A stretch of DNA of 6,350 bases from Bacteroidales bacterium UBA3824. Its GTDB lineage: Bacteria; Bacteroidota; Bacteroidia; Bacteroidales; UBA3824. The notes under the pieces were generated by a model. The model worked only from the letters and a program-made list of their open reading frames with translations, did no database searches and was not told the origin of the DNA. A program made the translations under genes and the position numbers. The stretch is taken from the NCBI GenBank assembly GCA_002393195.1, contig DGIK01000084.1:1-6350 (forward strand). Reading direction: 5' to 3'. Shown here in pieces: positions 1-5,334 of this stretch; the stretch's first letter is position 1; the number at the start of each line of letters is the position of its first letter.

Positions 1-399
1 GACATTGCTTCTGAAACTATCGGCAAATTTTGCCTCCTCGCGGGTGAAGAACAAATCCGTAAACAACGATTCCATCAAATTGAATTCCTCGGGGCAATGA
101 TTGTCTGCAAACAGAATTTCCACGTCCTTTGACGCAAGTTGCAAATCTTTGTTTTCAATCAGTGCTTTCCCGATATGATTGTTGAAACTCAAAAAGTCAT
201 TTGTCAGTGTCCGTTTGCCCAATTGTTTCATCATATAGGCAATCGACTGCGAACCTCCAAAAGCATCAAGGACAGTGTGTACTTCTTGGGGAACAAATTG
301 GGCAATCCACCCCCTGTGGATATACTTCGCCCCCAAGTACTGTGGTTCAGGGAACTTGTAATCCAAATAACTGTTCTCCAAAAATAAGTTTCTCATCAT
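1..399 (-). CDS. DNA adenine methyltransferase, D12 (Dam-like) class, N-terminal part
   Basis: Partial gene; the C-terminal part lies beyond the left edge, and 133 codons are open without a stop. The family transfers a methyl group from S-adenosylmethionine to N6 of adenine in a specific DNA site. Two N-terminal hallmarks are visible. QYLGAKY at about residues 20-26 matches the D12 motif X region (compare YxGxK). LDAFGGSQSIAYMMKQLGK at about 45-63, followed by TLTND at 65-69, matches the AdoMet-binding motif I with its downstream Asn-Asp. The catalytic DPPY motif would be in the missing part, so activity cannot be judged. The start is one of two tandem ATGs (399 or 396), about 25 bases below a good Bacteroidota promoter. 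It is transcribed away from the DUF262 operon and could be the modification partner of a restriction system, or a solitary or phage-derived methyltransferase. Confidence 0.8.
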   Translation of the reverse strand, partial: MMRNLFLENSYLDYKFPEPQYLGAKYIHRGWIAQFVPQEVHTVLDAFGGSQSIAYMMKQLGKRTLTNDFLSFNNHIGKALIENKDLQLASKDVEILFADNHCPEEFNLMESLFTDLFFTREEAKFADSFRSNV

Positions 400-423
400 A
401 ATTTGTACGCCTTAATGCAGGTG

Positions 424-454
424 CAAAAGTATGAATTATTTTTGGAAGGGGCAA
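424..454 (-). promoter_or_regulatory. Bacteroidota-type promoter of the methyltransferase gene
   Basis: Read on the minus strand, this has a -33 TTG (454-452), exactly 20 bases of spacer, then TACTTTTG (431-424), which matches the TAnnTTTG -7 consensus. The predicted RNA start is near 417-419, giving a leader of roughly 20 nt before the ATG at 399. No strong Shine-Dalgarno is seen, as is usual for Bacteroidota. Confidence 0.75.
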
Positions 455-478
455 TTTTTTTTGAGGGGATTTTTTTTG
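454..478. repeat. Paired T8 tracts between the divergent promoters
   Basis: The 10-mer ATTTTTTTTG occurs at 454-463 and again at 469-478, 15 bases apart, separated by a G-rich spacer. Each tract touches one of the two -33 boxes. They may act as UP-like A/T tracts, as a bent site, or be prone to slippage. The repeat itself is directly visible; any role is inference. Confidence 0.45.
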
Positions 479-506
479 GGTATATGGAAAAATTGTTTTA
501 GATTTG
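475..506 (+). promoter_or_regulatory. Bacteroidota-type promoter of the DUF262 operon
   Basis: There is a -33 TTTG (475-478), a 20-base spacer, then TAGATTTG (499-506), an exact match to TAnnTTTG. Transcription would start near 511-514, leaving a leader of about 55 nt before the ATG at 568. The gene-proximal leader is AT-rich and shows no strong Shine-Dalgarno. The -33 box lies 21 bases from the -33 box of the divergent methyltransferase promoter. Confidence 0.75.
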
Positions 507-567
507 CAGTGTTATCAAAATACGAGAACATTACATCATTAGAAAATGATATATAACTAATTTTGAA

Positions 568-2433
568 ATGTTAAATATATCTCCACATATAGTTGATTTG
601 GTCAGTGATTTGGTAAAAAAGAGATGGCCTGAAAAGAAGGTGACATGCCATGAAAATGAAAACGCATGGCACCGAAACCGTTTTATCTCCATAAGTGTTT
701 CTCCTGATATAGATATGGGGGTTGTTCATTATGAATATACTAATGGCTATATGGAATTGCATTTAGAAGGGGATTCCAGAAATCCTTTTAACAAACAACT
801 ATATCAATTTTTACGCAATCAAATTGGTACGAGACCAGGAGTGTATTTTTGGCATAGGTGGTTTGGTATGAAACAAGGTAGGCTGCGTTATGAGTTTCAA
901 ATAGACGACGTATTTGAATTATATGATGGTCTTGTCGAAATGATTAACTTGGTTGATCCGTTGGTCGCTGATTTTATGTATACAGAAAGTGAATCCGATT
1001 CTGCTGAGTCTGAGATAATTGACGATTTTAGTGAATCCGAAGAGTCAATCAGGGGGAATGAAAATGAAAGCAGGAGAGATACGGTTTCAGATGACAATAC
1101 TAACGTAACATTGGAAACAATGACTCTTGCAGAAGTATTCTCTCTCAATCTAAAAATTCCTGCTTATCAAAGAATCTACTGCTGGCCACAGAAAAATGTT
1201 GAATTGTTGTTGGACGATATTTTTGTTCAAAGAGGACATAAGTATCATCTTGGAACGATTATTCTTCAAAATAAAGAAGGTAAGTATGACATCATTGATG
1301 GACAGCAGAGAACCGTCACTCTTGCTTTGATTTTACGAGCTTTGGGCAAAAGTGACATAAAGTTGTTGAATGAAACATTTGATTCTCTTGAGGCTCAAAA
1401 ATATATAGGATACAACAGGTATATCATTAGATTGTATTTGGATAGGTTCTTTCCCGATAAATCTAATAGAATGGAAGTTGCCAAGCAGATTTTAGCTAAT
1501 ATTTCTTTTGATGTTTTGGTGCTTCAAGATTCGTCTTTGGATTTGGCATATACATTCTTTTCTACGCAGAATGCTCGAGGAAAAGCCTTGACGGATTATG
1601 AGCTTCTTAAATCTCATCATTTGAGGTATATACCAGAGAGGTATGAACAGCAGCAAAGGCATCTCGCCAAGATGTGGGATGAATTACTGGTCAAAAGTGA
1701 AAGGGATAATGGTGATAGAAGTGTGTCGATTGTTGTGGGCATATATTTATATTGTCTGAGAAAATGGACAAATCATCAGGCTTGGTATATTAAAGAGCCA
1801 AACAGGGTTAAGCTCGAATTTGAAGCAGCCCCTATTATAGACGAAATTCCTCCTTTTGGTGAAAAGTTTGATTTTATGGATCCTATTCAGGGAGGTACAC
1901 ACTTTTTCGCTTTCGTGAATAAATTTATTCAACATTATCATTTATTCACTGATACCGTTCAGTATCATACATTATGGGAGACAATATCCTGTTCTGGTGT
2001 GCAATATAGTATAATTGATGATAGTGATGAAAAGCGTCCTTCTGAAAATAAAAAACGGACTCATTGGTGGTATGGGGATGTAATCGCATCTTTCTTGTTT
2101 GCTTATTATTTAAAATTTGGCAATATATATCTTTCGGAGGCTTTGACGTGCATAACAAGAATTGTGTCACAGCTGAGGTATGAAAAAAGCAAGGCTAATA
2201 AACAGTCTATTATGGATATGGCATGTGAACTTGGAATTATAGGAATGATTAATCAAGCTACATCACCAACGTTCTTTCTTGCCAATGCACGTAATATTAT
2301 TAGACGGCTTCCTTTCTTTGATCATTCTCTTGATGGTATAAGAGTCAAATATTTCGAACAAGAAATGTCTCTATATAAAGAGAACGAAAAGTATTACCTA
2401 ATTGATTCATTTAAAACACTTCATAACAAATGA
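568..2433 (+). CDS. DUF262 (GmrSD-N-like) protein with novel N-terminal domain, no visible HNH
   Basis: 621-aa protein. Residues 1-140 form a domain I do not recognise, rich in aromatic and acidic residues, with YMELHLEG at 61-68. Residues about 140-180 are a Ser/Glu/Asp-rich, probably disordered linker. The DUF262 core follows: IPAYQRIYCW at 197-206, HLGTIIL at 227-233, the signature DGQQR at 244-248, and FSTQNARGKALTDYELLK at 331-348. DUF262 is a ParB/Srx-like NTPase domain found in type IV restriction enzymes (GmrSD, BrxU) and in SspE. The C-terminal third is helical-looking and lacks the HIxP...GN...N...K pattern of the DUF1524 HNH domain found in the downstream protein, so this subunit is probably not the nuclease. 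The ATG at 568 fits the promoter at 475-506, and its opening codons resemble those of the next gene. The gene is AT-rich. It is probably a sensor or regulatory NTPase partner of the next gene; that role is inferred. Confidence 0.8.
   Translation: MLNISPHIVDLVSDLVKKRWPEKKVTCHENENAWHRNRFISISVSPDIDMGVVHYEYTNGYMELHLEGDSRNPFNKQLYQFLRNQIGTRPGVYFWHRWFGMKQGRLRYEFQIDDVFELYDGLVEMINLVDPLVADFMYTESESDSAESEIIDDFSESEESIRGNENESRRDTVSDDNTNVTLETMTLAEVFSLNLKIPAYQRIYCWPQKNVELLLDDIFVQRGHKYHLGTIILQNKEGKYDIIDGQQRTVTLALILRALGKSDIKLLNETFDSLEAQKYIGYNRYIIRLYLDRFFPDKSNRMEVAKQILANISFDVLVLQDSSLDLAYTFFSTQNARGKALTDYELLKSHHLRYIPERYEQQQRHLAKMWDELLVKSERDNGDRSVSIVVGIYLYCLRKWTNHQAWYIKEPNRVKLEFEAAPIIDEIPPFGEKFDFMDPIQGGTHFFAFVNKFIQHYHLFTDTVQYHTLWETISCSGVQYSIIDDSDEKRPSENKKRTHWWYGDVIASFLFAYYLKFGNIYLSEALTCITRIVSQLRYEKSKANKQSIMDMACELGIIGMINQATSPTFFLANARNIIRRLPFFDHSLDGIRVKYFEQEMSLYKENEKYYLIDSFKTLHNK
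572..593 (+). repeat. 5'-end repeat, copy 1 (start of first DUF262 gene)
   Basis: TAAATATA followed after one extra T by CTCCACATATAGT. It matches positions 2435-2455 at the start of the second DUF262 gene, where the extra T is absent. Both copies encode (S/T)PHIV in frame just after the start codon. Confidence 0.6.
2430..2433 (+). promoter_or_regulatory. ATGA stop/start overlap coupling the two DUF262 genes
   Basis: The TGA stop of the upstream gene (2431-2433) overlaps the ATG of the downstream gene (2430-2432). No Shine-Dalgarno precedes it. This points to translational coupling by re-initiation and to coordinated synthesis of two proteins that work together. Confidence 0.85.
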
Positions 2434-4370
2434 ATAAATATACTCCACATATAGTAAGTCAAGAAGAAGGTTTGTTTTTCAGCATTCCATTATATCAGAG
2501 GTTGTTCGAATGGGGCGAAGAACAAATCACGCTGTTGCTTGACGATTTATATGCAGCATATAAAAGAAATCCTAATGCTGCATATTACATTGGAATGTTG
2601 ACTGCTAAGGAAACGGGTAAATGCAAAGAACTTGTTGATGGGCAGCAACGGTTTACGGTGATGATGTTGCTGGGAATTCACTTTGGATGGAATGAATTCC
2701 TTCAAGTCAATAATGAGCCTCGACTTCAGTTTACTGCAAGAGACGAAGACAAGCAATACCTTAAAGCAAAAATACAAGGTATCGATTCAAAGGAGAAGAA
2801 CGATAAAATGGAGAAGGGGTTGGATTATATGTCTTCACATTTGAAGAAGGGACTAAAACTTGATGAGTCGGAAGAAAAACAATTTGGAGAGTACATTTTC
2901 AATCATTTAACCTTTTTTATATCCCAGCTTCCAGAGGAATATTCTCCACAGGAACTTAATACCTATTTTGAGAGAATGAATACTTCAGGAAAAGCTCTTG
3001 AAAACTATGAGATTTTAAAGGTTGATGTTATCCGAAGACTACATACGACGAATAAGGAGCAATATACGCTTCTTTGGAATGCTGTCAGCATTATGGAAAA
3101 AATGATTTTGCGAAAGCATCATAAAGAATCATTAGATGTGCTTAGAGGACGATATCAAAAAGCCATATTTGACATAATTATTAATAAGAATATTGAAAAT
3201 TCGTTTGAAAAGCCTAAAACTAAATTTGATGTTGAGGAAGATGATGACGCTGACGATGGAATAGATGACAAAATGGAACCAGCGTCAATCGGAGAAATTG
3301 AGGAAAATGAGGAGAATCCGTTTAAAATTATAAAGCGAAGAACTGATGAGCATGCACTTTTAACGTTTCCTGAATTTCTGTTGCAGGTGTTGTATATCTG
3401 TCTTGATATGGATATTGAAGAAAAAGAAGTTGGAGGTGAAGTCATCGAAGGTATTAATACTACTGAATTTTTTGACGTCAGGAAGTTGTGCAATACTTTT
3501 GATTGGGCTTTTAATAAACGTGGTTTGGATGCAACAGAATTTATGCAAAAACTGGGGCTTTACCGTTTGCTAACAGATTATTATATTATTCGAATGAATG
3601 ATGAAGATGAGGAACCATACCCATTTGTCCTATATAAAGACGACGAAAGTGGTAAAATGAAAGTGAGGATGTTCCTCTCAATGCTTTACTCAGCTTCATC
3701 TGCTATGACATATTATATGTGGATGCCTGAATTGTTGAAATATTTGGAAGAAAATTTTTCCAATACACGGTCGCTTAGTCTCAGTTCGGAAGAATATCTT
3801 AAAAAAATGAAAGAGATTGATGATAAATGGCATCCGAAAACTGAGGTTTGTGAGAGTGTACTTACATACAAGACCATCGACAGATATTGGTTTTGGCGAA
3901 TTGATTATTATTTGTGGGAACATAGAGATTTGTTTTTCTCTAAGGATGATGTTAAGGTTGTGGAAAAATATGTCTTCAGGCGCAATCGTTCTATTGAGCA
4001 TATTGCACCACAGCATCCGAAAGAAGAATACGGCGACAATACTAGGTTTAATTGGAATAATGAAGAACAGCAGGGTGTTGAGCAGAAGAGGGATTGTCTT
4101 GGAAATATGGTTATGATTTCATCTGGTCAGAATAGTTCATTGACTAATTCGTGTTTTGAAGTAAAACGAGTTGTAATGGAACGTTATGCGTCAGGTAAAG
4201 GAAATGGAACTGTAGAGAGTCTGAAGATGTTGTATGTGTATTCGAAGTACAAGGAATGGTCTATAAAGAACATTGACGACCATCAGAAATTCTCGATGAA
4301 ATTTCTTGAATCAACCTATGAGGATGATCCAAGAAAATGGAAAGAATTTGCACAGAATGTTAATGAGTGA
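2430..4370 (+). CDS. DUF262-DUF1524 (GmrSD-like) restriction-type nuclease
   Basis: 646-aa protein with the full architecture of GmrSD/BrxU/SspE-like enzymes, which use a nucleotide-dependent DUF262 domain to control a C-terminal HNH nuclease that cuts or nicks DNA, often modified phage DNA. The DUF262 motifs are SIPLYQRLFEW at 18-28, YYIGMLT at 52-58, DGQQR at 70-74 and YFERMNTSGKALENYEILK at 179-197. A strongly acidic insert lies at about 266-296. The DUF1524 HNH region has IDYYLWE at 491-497, SIEHIAPQHP at 521-530 (presumed catalytic His524), then LGNMVMIS at 557-564 and NSSLTNSCFEVK at 568-579, giving the expected H...N...N...K pattern. All signature residues look intact. Unlike the upstream protein it starts almost directly with DUF262. 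It is translationally coupled to that gene and shares its promoter. The nuclease family call is strong; the target DNA is unknown. Confidence 0.88.
   Translation: MNKYTPHIVSQEEGLFFSIPLYQRLFEWGEEQITLLLDDLYAAYKRNPNAAYYIGMLTAKETGKCKELVDGQQRFTVMMLLGIHFGWNEFLQVNNEPRLQFTARDEDKQYLKAKIQGIDSKEKNDKMEKGLDYMSSHLKKGLKLDESEEKQFGEYIFNHLTFFISQLPEEYSPQELNTYFERMNTSGKALENYEILKVDVIRRLHTTNKEQYTLLWNAVSIMEKMILRKHHKESLDVLRGRYQKAIFDIIINKNIENSFEKPKTKFDVEEDDDADDGIDDKMEPASIGEIEENEENPFKIIKRRTDEHALLTFPEFLLQVLYICLDMDIEEKEVGGEVIEGINTTEFFDVRKLCNTFDWAFNKRGLDATEFMQKLGLYRLLTDYYIIRMNDEDEEPYPFVLYKDDESGKMKVRMFLSMLYSASSAMTYYMWMPELLKYLEENFSNTRSLSLSSEEYLKKMKEIDDKWHPKTEVCESVLTYKTIDRYWFWRIDYYLWEHRDLFFSKDDVKVVEKYVFRRNRSIEHIAPQHPKEEYGDNTRFNWNNEEQQGVEQKRDCLGNMVMISSGQNSSLTNSCFEVKRVVMERYASGKGNGTVESLKMLYVYSKYKEWSIKNIDDHQKFSMKFLESTYEDDPRKWKEFAQNVNE
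2435..2455 (+). repeat. 5'-end repeat, copy 2 (start of second DUF262 gene)
   Basis: TAAATATA joined directly to CTCCACATATAGT. It is the partner of 572-593 and is in the same reading frame (TPHIV at residues 5-9, against SPHIV at 5-9 in the first protein). Confidence 0.6.
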
Positions 4371-4415
4371 AGTCCTGTAGTGTGTTGGCGTTTGTCAAAG
4401 ATAATGAATTTTTCG

Positions 4416-4443
4416 TTGTTGTCAAAAAATTTTCATACCTTTG
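4416..4443 (+). promoter_or_regulatory. Bacteroidota-type promoter of truA
   Basis: TACCTTTG at 4436-4443 matches the TAnnTTTG -7 consensus. The -33 box is weaker: a TTG at 4416-4418 has a spacer of only 17 bases, while the 20-base position holds only a T-rich stretch. The RNA start would fall near 4450, giving a leader of about 14 nt. I see no clear terminator hairpin between the DUF262 operon stop (4370) and this promoter, so readthrough is possible. Confidence 0.65.
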
Positions 4444-4463
4444 CCCTCGCAAATATCACGATT

Positions 4464-5192
4464 ATGCGTTATAAAATTTCACTCGCTTACAATGGCGACA
4501 GATATCACGGTTGGCAGGTGCAGCCCAATGCTGTAACGGTGCAGGAGGTCTTGGACAAGTGCCTTTCTACGCTTTTGCACGTGCCTGTGGAGACTGTAGG
4601 CTGCGGACGGACGGACGCGGGCGTTCACGCGGCTGATTTTGTGGCGCATTTCGATTGTGATGTTGCGGGTGCTGACGATGAAAGGTTTGTCGGCAAGCTC
4701 AATCGTTTTTTGCCGCAGGATATTGTGGTGTTTAGAATTACGGTGGTTGACGACGATTTCAATGCACGGTTTTCAGCCAAGAGCCGCACTTATAAGTACC
4801 TGATTCACACAAGGAAAGACCCGTTTTTGAACGATTGTTCATGGTATTATCCCCACGGTCTCGATGTCCCGCTGATGAACGAGGGTTGCAAGATTTTGAT
4901 GCAACATACCGACTTTGCGTCATTTTGCAAGACGGGCGGCGACAATGGTACAACAATTTGTCATCTTGCTGAGGCTCAGTTTGTTGAAGATGGGCATAAG
5001 ATAGTGTTTACCATCACTGCCGACAGATTTTTGCGCAATATGGTACGCGCCGTGGTTGGGACGTTGACGGACTTGGGCAACGGCAGGATTTCGCTCGTTG
5101 ACCTCCAAAAAATCATCGAATCCAAAAACCGTTGCTCCGCCGGACAGTCGGTGCCTGCCAAGGCGTTGAGTTTGGTCAACGTTAAATATTGA
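4464..5192 (+). CDS. truA: tRNA pseudouridine(38-40) synthase TruA
   Basis: 242-aa protein, about the usual size for TruA. It converts uridine to pseudouridine at positions 38-40 in the anticodon arm of tRNAs, in the cytoplasm. The hallmark catalytic motif GRTDAGVHA is at residues 48-56, with the nucleophile Asp51. Other family features are ISLAYNGDRYHGWQVQP at the N-terminus, FSAKSRTYKYLI at 103-114, RFLRNMVR at 188-195, and a C-terminal PAKALSLVNVKY. I chose the ATG at 4464 because homology begins there and because the -7 box at 4436-4443 sits just upstream. A longer in-frame reading from a GTG at 4380 would span that promoter and add 28 unrelated residues. The gene is more GC-rich than the DUF262 operon before it, as expected for a resident housekeeping gene. 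Confidence 0.96.
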   Translation: MRYKISLAYNGDRYHGWQVQPNAVTVQEVLDKCLSTLLHVPVETVGCGRTDAGVHAADFVAHFDCDVAGADDERFVGKLNRFLPQDIVVFRITVVDDDFNARFSAKSRTYKYLIHTRKDPFLNDCSWYYPHGLDVPLMNEGCKILMQHTDFASFCKTGGDNGTTICHLAEAQFVEDGHKIVFTITADRFLRNMVRAVVGTLTDLGNGRISLVDLQKIIESKNRCSAGQSVPAKALSLVNVKY

Positions 5193-5197
5193 TATGT

Positions 5198-5213
5198 AAC
5201 GCCTTGCGGCGTT
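5198..5213. repeat. GC-rich palindrome just after truA
   Basis: Perfect 6-bp stem AACGCC/GGCGTT with loop TTGC, five bases after the truA stop. It could form a terminator-like hairpin, but no T-run follows it. Its core CGCCTTGCGGCG also pairs 11/12 with CGCCGTAAGGCG at 5287-5298, making the two palindromes the outer ends of a larger inverted structure. Confidence 0.6.
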
Positions 5214-5220
5214 GAAATAA

Positions 5221-5280
5221 CATAAATTAAAAGAATTTCCATAAATTCAAAGAATTTTTATTCTTTTAATTTATGGAAAT
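5221..5280. repeat. AT-rich hairpin with two competing left arms
   Basis: Two near-identical 19-base direct repeats lie at 5221-5239 and 5240-5258 (17/19 identical), followed by an inverted copy. The arm 5260-5280 can pair with 5235-5255 (20 of 21 bases, loop TTTT, the single mismatch being C5248 against T5267). Alternatively 5260-5275 pairs perfectly over 16 bases with 5221-5236. The two folds exclude each other. Possible roles are a bidirectional terminator, an RNA switch ahead of glmM, or the core of a small REP- or MITE-like element. Confidence 0.65.
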
Positions 5281-5285
5281 AAAAT

Positions 5286-5299
5286 CCGCCGTAAGGCGG
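5286..5299. repeat. GC-rich palindrome upstream of glmM
   Basis: Perfect 5-bp stem CCGCC/GGCGG with loop GTAA, 35 bases before the glmM start. It is related in inverted orientation to the palindrome at 5198-5213. No TAnnTTTG promoter was seen between truA and glmM, so glmM may depend on readthrough from truA or on a promoter I cannot recognise. Confidence 0.55.
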
Positions 5300-5334
5300 T
5301 GAAAAACAGAGTTTAAGGATAAAAATTTTATAAA

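Noticed and set aside
139..401. Two short plus-strand open frames at the left end
   Set aside because: They overlap the methyltransferase coding strand in antisense and show no motif; the minus-strand reading carries recognisable D12 motifs.
3155..4116. Small open frames on both strands inside the second DUF262 gene
   Set aside because: They are Ser/Ile/Phe-rich or low-complexity shadows of a real gene, with no promoter or start signals of their own.
4380..4463. Extended truA start at a GTG, 28 codons upstream
   Set aside because: The added residues do not resemble TruA, and the segment contains the truA -7 box TACCTTTG. The ATG at 4464 starts at the family's N-terminus.
4371..4463. Rho-independent terminator after the DUF262 operon
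   Set aside because: No GC-rich stem followed by a T-run could be found in the 93-bp gap; the T-rich part belongs to the truA promoter region.
5198..5299. CRISPR-like array
   Set aside because: There are repeats and palindromes, but no regular series of equal repeats with unique spacers. Two adjacent direct copies and one inverted copy do not make an array.
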